Below are positions 1 through 9,349 of a stretch of 33,314 bases of DNA, piece by piece. The stretch is from an uncultured Verrucomicrobiales bacterium (GTDB lineage Bacteria > Verrucomicrobiota > Verrucomicrobiia > Verrucomicrobiales > Akkermansiaceae): NCBI GenBank assembly GCA_937128235.1, contig CAKZMG010000287.1:1-33314 (forward strand), written 5' to 3'. Both the position numbers and the translations under genes were made by a program. The first letter of the stretch is position 1; each line of letters opens with the position of its first letter. The notes beneath the pieces are model-generated. The model ran no database searches and was not told the origin of the DNA. It saw nothing but the letters and a program-made list of their open reading frames with translations.

Positions 1-923
1 TCTGCTGGTGGATAGACAGTGAGTTTCACTGCGTCATCAGAGTTGAAATTCTTGATGATGATTTGGGTTAGAGCTTTTGTTTTTTGGGGCAGAGAGATGG
101 ATTCTTTTTGGTGTAGCTTAGTTGCCTTGAGATTAGAAATATCTACTAGCAGTTTTGATAGAGCTTTGGAGTCCACTCTTAGGCGAAGAGGTTTAGAAAT
201 TCTCCATGGGGACTGCGGGGTGGAGTGATCTAGCACGATTTCTCGCCCGGTTTGCTTGATCCTGATTTCTTCCATAAATTTTCTATTTAGGGCGAATGGA
301 CGATGATCTCGGAAGCCTTCAAAGTTGTCTTTGAATTTTGAGCGTATGGCAAACGTAGGGTCTGCTACAAGATATAGGATGTCATCATCCTCGGCATTTT
401 CCTTGATGACGTAAACGGTGGGAAAGTCTGTAGCTACTTGCTGCCCGCGGTCATCCTGAGTGATTATCCGATGTTTCCATGAGGAGTCCATGCCTATTTT
501 GTAGTTAGCTGCTATGTTTCCATTGATGTCTTTGATGGTCACTTTTGTCCAGTCATCTGAGAAGCCGTAGTCTTCTAGTTTGATCTGGCTCATTGGTATC
601 GCTTCCACTACTTCCGCATACATGGTGAATTTCAGGACTGGAGCAATATAGAGTATGCCAGCAGCTCTGTCCTTATATGGAGAAACACAATCCCATAATT
701 GGTTTCTATTGAGTTCAAAGACGTGTTCATTACCTTCCTTGTTAGAAAGTGTGATGGAGTGTCTATCAAGCAGAGCAGGGTTATCGAACAATGGATTACC
801 TGAGGGGACAGCACCACTTTCATCTAAAACAGATGAATCCCGTTGCTTCTGGATGTCCAGACCCAGCCAGTAGCTCAGAGAGGCGGTGCAGAGTATTAGG
901 AATATGGTGGTGAGAAATCGCAC
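1..923 (-). CDS. DUF4340 domain-containing protein (3' end outside window)
   Basis: The reading frame is open from a GTG at 921-923 to the left edge, giving about 307 residues with no stop. It starts with a short hydrophobic segment (VRFLTTIFLILCTASL) fitting a signal anchor, followed by a soluble beta-rich region. It lies 25 nt downstream of the GldG-like gene on the same strand. Order and content match the DUF4340 protein that commonly closes GldF/GldG-type ABC-2 operons, so a periplasmic accessory role is inferred. No in-frame ATG lies near this start and no clear Shine-Dalgarno is visible, so the exact start is uncertain. The substrate of such systems is unknown. Confidence 0.7.
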   Translation of the reverse strand, partial: MRFLTTIFLILCTASLSYWLGLDIQKQRDSSVLDESGAVPSGNPLFDNPALLDRHSITLSNKEGNEHVFELNRNQLWDCVSPYKDRAAGILYIAPVLKFTMYAEVVEAIPMSQIKLEDYGFSDDWTKVTIKDINGNIAANYKIGMDSSWKHRIITQDDRGQQVATDFPTVYVIKENAEDDDILYLVADPTFAIRSKFKDNFEGFRDHRPFALNRKFMEEIRIKQTGREIVLDHSTPQSPWRISKPLRLRVDSKALSKLLVDISNLKATKLHQKESISLPQKTKALTQIIIKNFNSDDAVKLTVYPPA

Positions 924-948
924 TATGATTGTGAGTGAGAGTGAAAAA

Positions 949-2634
949 TTATGAGCGTCTATTAAACCAGACTATGAATGCTACCAATGCTGCAAGGCAG
1001 GGGAGTATAGCGAGTATAGCTACGTTGATTTGAGTTTTTTGCTCTTCAGGGATAGTGATCTTCTGGTTCTGCACAGGTTTAGTGCCGATGGTGCCCACGA
1101 GATCTTCCCTGCCAGCGAGCCAGTTGATAGAAGAAATCATGAAGTGGGTTAGCTCGCTCCGCATATTGTTAGGTCTGAGGAATTGAGTATTGCCCATGAC
1201 GATCATTCTAGATGTGAGATGCTTGGTTCGGTCTAAATTCTGCTTGCCTCGCACCACCGCTATGGAGAGTGATACAGGCTGTGGTACTGGGCTATCTGGT
1301 GCAGATCCGTGATCCATACCTGGGTCGAATTGCACTTTATCTTTCTTATAATTCGTCTCTCCCCACCAGCCTGGTGCAGAATTGAGGATGGAGTAAACAT
1401 TGATGTTTTTAGTAGCAAGCTGATCCACATTCACGAGAGAGAGCGAGCGCGTCATACCATCTAGTTGAGTCGCTTGGTCACCGAATCCTTTCGTGATTTC
1501 ATTTCCTCTCACAAAGATGCCGCGAGCCTTAGTCAGTTTACGGCCGTTTAGCATACTGGTGACTCGGTCTTTTTCCACCATAATACCATAGCTAGCTAGG
1601 AATCTGCGTATCTTTACCAGCTTCGCATCTGGCTTGATCGTGATGAACATTGAGGCACTATTTCTGCCCCAGTATTCATTGAGGACTTGAATCTCGTTGT
1701 CATCGAAGTCCACATCAAGACCAATGATAGCGATGCCTTCTGCATCTGCTGGGATTGGCTTGTTAGATGAGATCTGGTATGGCTCAAGCTGGATGTTCTG
1801 GCTATCTAGCAGACTGTTAAATGTTCTCCAAGCAGGGGAGCCTTCGCCAAGTTCATCGACCTCGCTTTTATCTACGATGAAGTAAAATTTCCGTGGCTTG
1901 CCTTCAATAGCGCTGAGTAGATATGAGGTGATGATTTTCTCATCTTGCCACGCTGCAATGCGGGAGCCGTTTTCGGAAGTCACGAAAAGCGCGTTGATCG
2001 GAAACTGCCTGATGCGCTTGAGTGATACGGTATCGTTGGACTTTGATTTATTGTTCAGTAAGTTAGCTGCTGGAGGAGTGGCTGGTGTAGCTTTGGTCTT
2101 TTCCGCCTCAGTGCGAGCATCGATCAGGACGCTATCTTCATGAAATGACTTACTATAAATAGCAGATATCTCGTTGAGGCGGTTCGCATGTTTCACACGG
2201 TCTATGAATTCCACTTCAATTTCAGCAGCAGAATTCCGGCTGTATTCCTCGAACACGGTGCGTAGTCTCTGACTATAGATAGGGCTCTGTTTGGCGATGA
2301 CGAACACCTTGATCGTGTCCTTGTGATTCTTGAGTAGATCGCTTTGGAGGAATTTCAACGAATAATCAGATAGAGTATATTGCGCTCCAGCGGTAAGATC
2401 CTTTCTGATGTGCTTATCCGCTGTGAGATAGTTCAGAAGGCAAACGCAGATAAATGCGAGAACTAGCTGAAGCAGGATCATAGTCCCGATACCGATACGG
2501 TTAATAGCTATGTATTTATTTTCTTTCTCAGGTTCTGATTCTTGAATGATGTTTCCAGAATCAGGAAGTTTCTCAGTAGGTGCGAGAACTTCTGTATCAG
2601 GATCTTTGATGATGTCTGGTTTCTGTGAAGGCAT
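949..2634 (-). CDS. GldG-like ABC transporter accessory protein (ABC_transp_aux family)
   Basis: 561 residues. A charged cytoplasmic N-terminus of about 45 residues precedes a transmembrane helix (about 50-70). A large extracytoplasmic domain follows (about 75-530), and a second helix (about 537-557) ends in FNRRS. This two-helix layout with a big periplasmic domain is typical of GldG and other ABC_transp_aux proteins. The domain opens with a stretch like the family's DLTAGAQYTLSD start (LTxxxxxxLS). It begins 15 nt after the ABC-2 permease stop and is followed by a DUF4340 gene, the standard neighbourhood. In Bacteroidetes, GldG works with GldA and GldF. Gliding should not be assumed here, because the family is also common in non-gliding Verrucomicrobia and Planctomycetes. 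Confidence 0.82.
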   Translation of the reverse strand: MPSQKPDIIKDPDTEVLAPTEKLPDSGNIIQESEPEKENKYIAINRIGIGTMILLQLVLAFICVCLLNYLTADKHIRKDLTAGAQYTLSDYSLKFLQSDLLKNHKDTIKVFVIAKQSPIYSQRLRTVFEEYSRNSAAEIEVEFIDRVKHANRLNEISAIYSKSFHEDSVLIDARTEAEKTKATPATPPAANLLNNKSKSNDTVSLKRIRQFPINALFVTSENGSRIAAWQDEKIITSYLLSAIEGKPRKFYFIVDKSEVDELGEGSPAWRTFNSLLDSQNIQLEPYQISSNKPIPADAEGIAIIGLDVDFDDNEIQVLNEYWGRNSASMFITIKPDAKLVKIRRFLASYGIMVEKDRVTSMLNGRKLTKARGIFVRGNEITKGFGDQATQLDGMTRSLSLVNVDQLATKNINVYSILNSAPGWWGETNYKKDKVQFDPGMDHGSAPDSPVPQPVSLSIAVVRGKQNLDRTKHLTSRMIVMGNTQFLRPNNMRSELTHFMISSINWLAGREDLVGTIGTKPVQNQKITIPEEQKTQINVAILAILPCLAALVAFIVWFNRRS

Positions 2635-2649
2635 GGAGAATTTACAAAA

Positions 2650-3411
2650 TTAGTTTTTCCAACGTCTGTAATCTACGACGTGGTGCGTGAGCAAAAGTGT
2701 GAACAATGTCATGGAAAGATAATAAACAAACGGACGAGAATCGATGAGCCCCTGACCAAAGGTGTTAATATGCTCTCCCATGTTGATGTAATGAAAGAAC
2801 TGCGCGCTTGCAGCCCCACTAAATGACTCACCCATCATACCAGGAACGAGTCCTAGTACGAGATGGAATGCGAGTAATCCGAACGTGACAATCGCCGCGA
2901 TGATCTGGCTCGAAGTCAAAGAAGAAGCCAAGCAACCCACAGCGATGAAGAATGTGCCTATTAAAAATAAGATGACGAATATTCCCGTCATCTGCCCGCC
3001 GTTCAGCGGTGCTGGAGTGCTGGAAAAGAAGGAGAAAATTTTGATGTGCAAGAAGAGTGGAATCCACAAGCAACAATAGAACACCAGTGCTGCGAAATAT
3101 TTAGACAGCACCACATGCCAGGTCCGGATTGGAGCGGTCATGAGCGTTTCCAGTGTCCCACTGCGTTCTTCTTCAGAGAAGAGCTTCATCGTGACCAGTG
3201 GGAAAAGAAACAGGAAATAGATGGTGAAAATGTAAGTTGAGAGGCTATCTAATAATAAATTGTTCACCACTGGACGTTTATCATACTGCTCCAGCACAGA
3301 GGACAGACATAGCCCCTGGAGAAACATGATGATGGCAAACACGACCCACCCGAATGGGGTGCAGAAGTATTGCTTGAGTTCTTTCTTAAATAATATGTGT
3401 AAAATGCGCAT
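2650..3411 (-). CDS. ABC-2 type transporter permease, GldF-like
   Basis: 253 residues with about six predicted membrane helices (near 19-39, 59-78, 104-123, 141-165, 170-191 and 229-243). Residues 79-90 (SEEERSGTLETL) are the conserved cytoplasmic-loop motif of ABC-2 permeases of the GldF/NosY type, where the permease meets its ATPase. It is the first gene of the minus-strand run permease, GldG-like, DUF4340. The ATPase gene that usually comes first is missing here, since the next gene upstream is an unrelated sugar isomerase-like gene. No Shine-Dalgarno is evident. A 31-nt hairpin (3420-3450) ends only 8 nt before the start codon. Confidence 0.85.
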   Translation of the reverse strand: MRILHILFKKELKQYFCTPFGWVVFAIIMFLQGLCLSSVLEQYDKRPVVNNLLLDSLSTYIFTIYFLFLFPLVTMKLFSEEERSGTLETLMTAPIRTWHVVLSKYFAALVFYCCLWIPLFLHIKIFSFFSSTPAPLNGGQMTGIFVILFLIGTFFIAVGCLASSLTSSQIIAAIVTFGLLAFHLVLGLVPGMMGESFSGAASAQFFHYINMGEHINTFGQGLIDSRPFVYYLSMTLFTLLLTHHVVDYRRWKN

Positions 3412-3419
3412 AGTAGAAT

Positions 3420-3450
3420 CTGCTAGTCACGTGTTAGGTGACTAGCGCAG
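3420..3450 (-). promoter_or_regulatory. hairpin in the leader of the ABC-2 permease gene
   Basis: The arms TAGTCAC (3424-3430) and GTGACTA (3438-3444) are perfect complements around a 7-nt loop. CTGC (3420-3423) pairs with GCAG (3447-3450) across a 2-nt bulge, giving about 11 base pairs. It lies immediately upstream of the minus-strand permease start and occupies the space where a ribosome-binding site would be expected. It could limit translation, bind a protein as DNA, or end transcription coming from the upstream gene, but there is no T-run to favour a terminator. Confidence 0.4.
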
Positions 3451-3546
3451 ACATTCCAAGTGCAAAGAATACAATCCGTCAGAAATCTGTAAAAAATTTA
3501 CAAATCTCGCATTTGCCAGTTACTGCAAAATCTTGATGAGTTGTGA

Positions 3547-4440
3547 TTACCCCTTCACGTAAGCTCCACGCACCTTTTCAAGTAATGCTTGTGTCTTACG
3601 GATGCCTTCAGGCTCGGAGATCTTACCGCCTTCATATTCTATTCCTACATGCCCACGGTATCCTGCATCTAGGCAGATTTTCATCGCCTTGTAGAAATCA
3701 GTTTTGGTCTCATTTCCATCTTTATCGAAATCGTGGCTCTTCGCGCTCACGCCTTTGGCAAATGGGATGGTGTCTTTAAGCCCTTGATAGCGATCATAGT
3801 TATGGAAATTTCCGAAGTCTGGAAGTGAGCCGCAATTAGGCATATTCACCGTGCTGAGGACCTGCTTCAGCCAAGCTCCATCAGAGGAAAGTCCACCGTG
3901 GTTTTCTACAATCACGTTGATATTAAAGTCTTTAGCGAACTCTGAAAGCTTGGTAAGTCCAGCAACAACATTTTTCGCCTTTTCATCACGGTCTTTACCC
4001 ACTCCATGGGCATTCACGCGGATTGAGTGGCAGCCTAGAAACTGTGCCGCTTCCACCCATTTCTTGTGATTGTCCACGGTTTTCTGGAGTTTCTTATCAT
4101 TAGCTTCTCCGAGATGTCCCTCGCCATCGATCATGATGAGCACGTTCTTTATTCCCTCGTCTCCCGTGCGTTTTTTCAGCTCACCGAGATAATCTTTGTC
4201 CTTAGCCTTGTCCTTGAAGAATCCGTTCACATACTCTACTGCTGTGATTCCAAATGTATCTTTCGTATACTTAGGGAAGTCCATATTGGTGAGCTTCTTC
4301 TTCCACAGCATGCGGTGGAGTGACCACTCAGCGAGGGAAATTTCAAAGAGTGGTGTAGCCTTATCTTTAAGCGCAAATGCAGGAAGAGTTCCAGCAGCTA
4401 TCGTTCCAACGGATGTTTGTAAAAAGTTTCTTCTGTTCAT
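3547..4440 (-). CDS. sugar phosphate isomerase/epimerase-like TIM-barrel protein, Tat-exported
   Basis: 297 residues. The N-terminus ([10 protein letters not shown], then a small-residue hydrophobic run ending near AFA at 21-23) is a twin-arginine signal of the kind common in planctomycete and verrucomicrobial secreted enzymes. The rest fits the xylose isomerase-like TIM barrel (AP_endonuc_2 family). Candidate metal-site residues appear in the usual order: E179 in VENHGG, D208 in LPDFGNF, H236 in KSHDFD, and E268/E270 in GIEYEG. The reaction cannot be told from sequence. Hexulose, inositol or other carbohydrate isomerisation or epimerisation is typical of the family. It stands alone between the ABC operon and a small secreted protein. 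Confidence 0.82.
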   Translation of the reverse strand: MNRRNFLQTSVGTIAAGTLPAFALKDKATPLFEISLAEWSLHRMLWKKKLTNMDFPKYTKDTFGITAVEYVNGFFKDKAKDKDYLGELKKRTGDEGIKNVLIMIDGEGHLGEANDKKLQKTVDNHKKWVEAAQFLGCHSIRVNAHGVGKDRDEKAKNVVAGLTKLSEFAKDFNINVIVENHGGLSSDGAWLKQVLSTVNMPNCGSLPDFGNFHNYDRYQGLKDTIPFAKGVSAKSHDFDKDGNETKTDFYKAMKICLDAGYRGHVGIEYEGGKISEPEGIRKTQALLEKVRGAYVKG

Positions 4441-4522
4441 GATGTAGCTAAATTAAGCCATCACAGCCACCACGACAAATGAAATTTTCAGATTATACAT
4501 AATTTCTGCCGATTAATGCCTA

Positions 4523-5128
4523 TTATTGATTTTCCTCGATGTTAGGTAACAACTTGTGATTTTCAGGGATTACTTTCTGAGGCTCAGGTTGGGGCGGGGC
4601 AGGTTGGTATTCTTTTAACAAATGAGTTTTCTTATCAAATGTGAGCTGGAGGTGGATGAGGATAGCACCAAAGTTTATATCTTTTGCATTGGTATTTTTG
4701 ATGAAGTGTTTGAGTGGCTTATCGATAACGGTGTATCTATCAGTGGAGACTTTAAGATTTCCATTGAAGCCATAGCTTACATGTTCGCCACTACGAACCC
4801 AGTTCAATCTTGTCCAAATGGTAGCAGAGTTATTTTGATCGATAAGGACTGGTTTTTGAGGTTTCGCTAAATATCTATCCAGAGGTCGAATTTTGCTAGG
4901 ATCTAGTTCGTATATTCTTGCGGTTTCAGACCATTGGAAACGTAGTTTTTTGGTATGATCATGCTCTATGAACATGGGTTGTCCACTGTCATCAAGGTGG
5001 ATTACATCGACTAAGATGACGATTGGGACATAGGCATACCCATGGGCGCGGATTTTTACAGGCTGATTTTTTTCATGAGCATAAACAAGAATACAGCTGA
5101 GAAATGAAAGGATGAGAATTTTAATCAT
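4523..5128 (-). CDS. hypothetical secreted protein
   Basis: 201 residues from the chosen start at 5128. It starts with a clear signal peptide (MIKILILSFLSCILVYA) with cleavage expected just after YA. The mature part holds several short beta-like segments and a Pro/Glu-rich tail (about 175-190), with no recognised domain. An in-frame ATG at 5170 would add 14 residues, but that stretch lies inside the 105-bp repeat 5142-5246, whose other copy is untranslated sequence behind the MATE gene. The signal peptide also begins at the later ATG. The gene is on the same strand as its neighbours and no function is proposed. Confidence 0.62.
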   Translation of the reverse strand: MIKILILSFLSCILVYAHEKNQPVKIRAHGYAYVPIVILVDVIHLDDSGQPMFIEHDHTKKLRFQWSETARIYELDPSKIRPLDRYLAKPQKPVLIDQNNSATIWTRLNWVRSGEHVSYGFNGNLKVSTDRYTVIDKPLKHFIKNTNAKDINFGAILIHLQLTFDKKTHLLKEYQPAPPQPEPQKVIPENHKLLPNIEENQ

Positions 5129-5141
5129 ACCGGTAATGTAC

Positions 5142-5246
5142 ATGCAATTTAAGGAAAATCCAAGAAGCATTCTGACTGAGTGTTAGTACCCAATTCTGTC
5201 TATCATGAAAAATCTACTTCACCTTAAAATACCACAACCTAACAGC
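5142..5246. repeat. direct repeat copy A (vestige of the MATE 3' end)
   Basis: It aligns without gaps to 9350-9454, with 13 mismatches in 105 positions by eye (about 88%). The half nearest the sulfatase is almost identical. On the minus strand, 5246-5214 still reads AVRLWYFKVK-stop, matching the MATE C-terminus AVRLWYFKVR-stop encoded by copy B. Copy A therefore holds the last codons and 3' untranslated region of a MATE gene with no MATE gene attached. With copy B it brackets the sulfatase gene. Confidence 0.85.
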
Positions 5247-5280
5247 CATCATTTGCTCATGGGTGATGGGTTGTGAGTTC

Positions 5281-8200
5281 TTACTGCGGTGGAACATATT
5301 CTACTCTGTAGAACTCACGCGGGGCTGAGTTTGATCCTAGATCAGGGAGCTCCACGATGACTTTTTTGACATTTCCAAATTCAACTACTGATCTTTCCCT
5401 GATCGGTTTGTATATACTCCAGGTCTGCAAATCAGTAGATTTTTTCATCACGTATTCACCTTCGGCATCAGCGGGACGAGAGTATAAAAATTCCCATGTT
5501 CCGTTCTTCTCAGATAGCTCTGAGGTCTTAGGCAGCACAGCTAAGGTCAGATGAAGTGTCGCTGGTCTAAAGTCTGTTATAGAGTCGTTGACAGCATAAC
5601 CGATGTGGTCAATTTTCGCTGGCGGGCTAGTCAATACCAGATCTAATGTCGAAGCTCCTTGCACTAAGGTAACCGTAGATGTTGCTGGGTTCCATGTCAC
5701 TCTGAGTTCATGATGTGCATTGAGACTACCAGTGATAGGAGTCGTTACAGTCTGTGCTCCATGAGTTATTCTATATACTCCTGCATCTTCATCTACTTCT
5801 ACTTTTACGAGGTCAGAAACATTGGTTCCTTCGCCAAACAGAAATGCTCCATTTGAGTTTGTTCCACTCGAAGTAGGATCAATCGCTAGCTTAAATGTCA
5901 CCTGTTTCGTTATGTCTTCTAGGATGGGCACTAATACTTCTCCCGTTCCGTCTAGACGCATCCCTAAGCTTGCGTAACTCACAGTCACTCCGTTACGAAT
6001 TGGGAACTCGTCAGTAGGGCGGAAGTATCTTTGCACTCCAGAAGTCTCATGCGCAGCATCCATGATTCTGCTAAGGTTCTCATGAATACTAGGGTTCACA
6101 GATTTAACATTGGTTGTCTCATTCGGATCAGTGATGAGGTTATAGAGTTCATCCGTGGTGACCACTCCAGTCGTTTTATTCACGACACGGTAGAGCTTCC
6201 AGTCTCCTTTGCGCACAGCTCTGGTCCAGCCGGAAGAAGCTGAAAACTCCCAGTAGAGGTAATCACGTATCTGCTGACATTCTGCTGGTTCACTGAAAAG
6301 TGTAGGTAGGATAGAGCGTCCTGTCGTGTCACTTGATGCAGCAGTTCCTGTAATATCCGCCAGAGTTGCCATCACATCATCGTGATGAGCGATAAGTCCA
6401 GAGGTCGTGTTAGGTGCTATTTTTCCTGGCCACTTGATGATGAAGGGCTCTCTGATGCCGCCTTCGTATAGGTTTGCTTTACCACCACGTAGTCCACCGG
6501 TGGAGTTAAAATACGCCCAGTCCACTTCATTGGCTTTCCATGGTCCGTTATCTGAAGTGAAAATGATGATCGTATCATCAGTCAGCCCTAGTGATGCGAG
6601 TAAGTCTTCGATCCTTCCAATATCACGATCCATCGCAGAAATCATAGCCGCGTATTCATGACGCTTATCATCAGTGTGAGTATAGTGCCCAGTGCCAGCC
6701 GCATAGATGGGTGCGCCAAAAGGTCTAGTAGGATAAAATTCATCCACACAGGTGCGTCCAGTATTTCCTCCTCTATCATTTGTGAAGACCAGTCCATCAG
6801 CATCTGTGATGTCATCAATGTGACCTGGTGCCTGTACCGAAGTATGAGGTATAGCATAGGCTAAATACATAAAGAATGGGGTGTCCTTGTTGGCTGTTAT
6901 CCAGTCCATTGCCTCCTTAGTTTCCGCATCATGAGAGTGCACGTTTCCGTTATTAAGTTTATTCCCCCGGCTATACTCGATGTCATCAAAGCCGGTATCA
7001 TTTGCCGCACCTGGGACATCTACGTTAGTGCCGTGTGTCGCTGCCAGAGACGCACTAAGGAAAGCTCTCTCTCCAGTTCTCCACTGGTAGGAAGGGTAGT
7101 AATGGTGAGCCTGCCACTGACCGAGGTATCCATAGAAATGATCGAACCCTTGATTTAACGGATCACCAGAAGTGCCCGGACCGCCCATGCCCCATTTACC
7201 TATCGCGGAGGTGACGTAACCTGCATCTTTCAGCATTTCAGGGATGGTTAGACTTTCAGACGAAAGTGGAAATTGATACGATGCTGGTAGCCCAGTATCA
7301 CCATTATTACGGATGTAAGCTCTGCCTGCATGTTTACCTGTCATCAACATCGCTCTGGTAGGAGCACAGACTGCGCAGCCTGCATAAAAGTTTGTAAACT
7401 TCATGCCTTCACTAGCGATAGCATCGAGATTGGGGGTGAGAATTTTAGTTTGCCCGTAGCATCCTAGCTCACCATAGCCTAAGTCATCAGCGAGGACAAA
7501 AATGATGTTAGGTAAGTTCGGTTGGCTAGAAGGATCATTTGGGTCAAATCCTCTAGCTACCTCTACACCGTCTGCACCGCGGTCATTATCACTGTTTACA
7601 TCTAAGGGATCAGTTCCTGTATCAGTTGCGGATACATAGATACCAGTGCCAGTCTCTACATTGTCAGCTAGCCCATCACCATCAGTATCTGTCTTCAATG
7701 GATCAGTTCCCGCAGCTAGCTCTACATTGTCATTGATAGTGTCGCCATCGGTATCTGCTTTTGTGGGGTCAGTGAGTCCCACATATTCATCATAATCTGA
7801 AATGGTATCTCCATCTAAATCTCCAGTTCCATCTCTCGATAAATTACCGAAGACAACTTGCTCATAGTTATCTGGCATGTTATCAGAATCTGAGTCAATG
7901 GCTGTGTTGATAATAGCGCCACTCAATCCATCTGAAATGAGATTAATGTTTACGCCCACCTGGGCAGCCACCCCATCTACAGTGATCTTGCTTAGGTGTT
8001 CGTTGGTTACATTCGTGGTAGTTTCACTAGTGAAATGAATTTCTCCTAAAAAGGGAGATTGAATATCCACAGTACTATTGTTTAAAGAATTACCGCCGCC
8101 TTGAAGCACAAGACGGGAATCTCCTGTGATGGAGATCTCTTGATCCACTAAAAAAGTAGCCGATAGCAGACCGCCCTGAATAACGATAGGGCTCTTCCCG

Positions 8201-9258
8201 CCACCAGAAGTGCCGTCATTATGAATACCAGAACTAGTGATGACTGAGCCACCTGTAATCGTTAGAGTGTGTCCATTTAATTGCAGACCTGCTCCGAAGC
8301 CGGATTCACCACCGACAGTTCCTGACTCTACTAATAAATCATATCCTACTGGCACCCCAGAATCTATCTGCGGAATAAAAGAATTTCCCCCCACAATGGT
8401 CCAGTTGGCCTCTTGGAAGATATCCTCTCCGTCACCACCTGCTGTCCAGACATAGTCTCCCTGAGCAGGAGGTGCTCCAGGGTTAGCCAGAGCCTGCACT
8501 TCCATAGCAGTGAGCGCATTATCATAAATAAGGATTTCGTCTAGTGAACCATAAAAGCCACTCACTGCCCTAGAAGATAAAACATTACCAAAGCACACGC
8601 GAGAGTTTCCTCCAGTATGAACAGTGTTAAGAGTAGCGCCATCAGTTGCCAAGCCCGTGATAAGCTGTCCATCAATGTACAGCTGAGCATCACCTATTTC
8701 CAATGAGCTATCGCCATCGGTGTCGCTTAGGACTACGGCGACATGATGCCAAGATCCGTCTTCGAGATTGATGCCTGCCACCGTTCCTTGTCTAGAATCT
8801 CCACTGATATCGAACTTCAACTGACCACCAGTAGTGCTAATGGCAAATTTCTGTGATGCAGTTTCAGAGCCATAGTTAAACATCACACCAGCGTGAGGCT
8901 GTGCACCAGCTGAGCGCATCCAGAACGCTACGCTCCTATCACTGCCCGCCACAGGTGGGGCTAGTTCAGATGTAGTATGCGGGTCATTATTAGCGCCAGT
9001 TGGATCACCGTAAAGTATTCCTCCTCCTGCGGGGCTTGCTGGGATGGACGTATTATTATAGTGCCTTTGGCTAGATCCCCATAGCCTACAATCAAGAATA
9101 GAATTTACGGTTTCAAATCCACCATTGAATCCACCGCTCGCAGGGGAAGAAGTTGGCATTTCCGCGTTGTCAAAGGACCACTGCCCTATAAGTGCCGCAG
9201 ATAGATGACTGCAAAGCGATAGTGATAAAATAGATAGTTTGAGAAGGTTATTGATCAT
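5281..9258 (-). CDS. multidomain secreted sulfatase (LamG, TSP3 repeats, sulfatase)
   Basis: 1325 residues, about two to three times a usual sulfatase. It has a signal peptide (about 1-21), a LamG/concanavalin-like domain (about 25-260), a beta-rich linker (about 265-450) and calcium-binding thrombospondin type 3-like repeats with DxDxDG motifs (about 454-572). The catalytic domain (about 582-1090) has metal-binding D591/D592 in LADDLGYG. C631 in CAPTRAMLMTG fits the C-x-P-x-R formylglycine motif, with TSDNGP (901-906) and K927 further on. A second beta-sandwich (about 1100-1255) and a C-terminal module common in verrucomicrobial secreted proteins (about 1260-1325) follow. It probably removes sulfate esters from polysaccharides at the cell surface. 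C631 needs a formylglycine-generating enzyme, not seen here. The gene is bracketed by 105-bp direct repeats. Confidence 0.92.
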   Translation of the reverse strand: MINNLLKLSILSLSLCSHLSAALIGQWSFDNAEMPTSSPASGGFNGGFETVNSILDCRLWGSSQRHYNNTSIPASPAGGGILYGDPTGANNDPHTTSELAPPVAGSDRSVAFWMRSAGAQPHAGVMFNYGSETASQKFAISTTGGQLKFDISGDSRQGTVAGINLEDGSWHHVAVVLSDTDGDSSLEIGDAQLYIDGQLITGLATDGATLNTVHTGGNSRVCFGNVLSSRAVSGFYGSLDEILIYDNALTAMEVQALANPGAPPAQGDYVWTAGGDGEDIFQEANWTIVGGNSFIPQIDSGVPVGYDLLVESGTVGGESGFGAGLQLNGHTLTITGGSVITSSGIHNDGTSGGGKSPIVIQGGLLSATFLVDQEISITGDSRLVLQGGGNSLNNSTVDIQSPFLGEIHFTSETTTNVTNEHLSKITVDGVAAQVGVNINLISDGLSGAIINTAIDSDSDNMPDNYEQVVFGNLSRDGTGDLDGDTISDYDEYVGLTDPTKADTDGDTINDNVELAAGTDPLKTDTDGDGLADNVETGTGIYVSATDTGTDPLDVNSDNDRGADGVEVARGFDPNDPSSQPNLPNIIFVLADDLGYGELGCYGQTKILTPNLDAIASEGMKFTNFYAGCAVCAPTRAMLMTGKHAGRAYIRNNGDTGLPASYQFPLSSESLTIPEMLKDAGYVTSAIGKWGMGGPGTSGDPLNQGFDHFYGYLGQWQAHHYYPSYQWRTGERAFLSASLAATHGTNVDVPGAANDTGFDDIEYSRGNKLNNGNVHSHDAETKEAMDWITANKDTPFFMYLAYAIPHTSVQAPGHIDDITDADGLVFTNDRGGNTGRTCVDEFYPTRPFGAPIYAAGTGHYTHTDDKRHEYAAMISAMDRDIGRIEDLLASLGLTDDTIIIFTSDNGPWKANEVDWAYFNSTGGLRGGKANLYEGGIREPFIIKWPGKIAPNTTSGLIAHHDDVMATLADITGTAASSDTTGRSILPTLFSEPAECQQIRDYLYWEFSASSGWTRAVRKGDWKLYRVVNKTTGVVTTDELYNLITDPNETTNVKSVNPSIHENLSRIMDAAHETSGVQRYFRPTDEFPIRNGVTVSYASLGMRLDGTGEVLVPILEDITKQVTFKLAIDPTSSGTNSNGAFLFGEGTNVSDLVKVEVDEDAGVYRITHGAQTVTTPITGSLNAHHELRVTWNPATSTVTLVQGASTLDLVLTSPPAKIDHIGYAVNDSITDFRPATLHLTLAVLPKTSELSEKNGTWEFLYSRPADAEGEYVMKKSTDLQTWSIYKPIRERSVVEFGNVKKVIVELPDLGSNSAPREFYRVEYVPPQ

Positions 9259-9307
9259 AGTAGAATTTGCATCTTAAGGCACGATATGTCGATTTAAAAC
9301 TTCACAA

Positions 9308-9331
9308 TAAAATGAAAGCGTAAGCATTTTA
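9308..9331. promoter_or_regulatory. inverted repeat upstream of the sulfatase, possible LacI-family operator
   Basis: TAAAATG (9308-9314) and CATTTTA (9325-9331) are perfect inverted arms around a 10-nt centre. The core TGAAAGCGTAAGCA matches 12 of 14 positions of the classical cre-type consensus TGWAANCGNTNWCA used by LacI/GalR-family regulators. It lies about 50 nt upstream of the sulfatase start, where control by a carbohydrate-responsive regulator would be reasonable. No regulator gene is nearby, so this is a weak prediction. Confidence 0.3.
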
Positions 9332-9349
9332 TCTAAGCTAACAAGCTAA

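Noticed and set aside
3489-3513. AT-rich inverted repeat after the sugar isomerase-like gene
   Set aside because: The arms are short and AT-only with mismatches; too weak to call a terminator.
5129-5170. Upstream ATG at 5170 for the small secreted protein
   Set aside because: The added codons lie in the 105-bp repeat whose other copy is untranslated, and the signal peptide begins at 5128.
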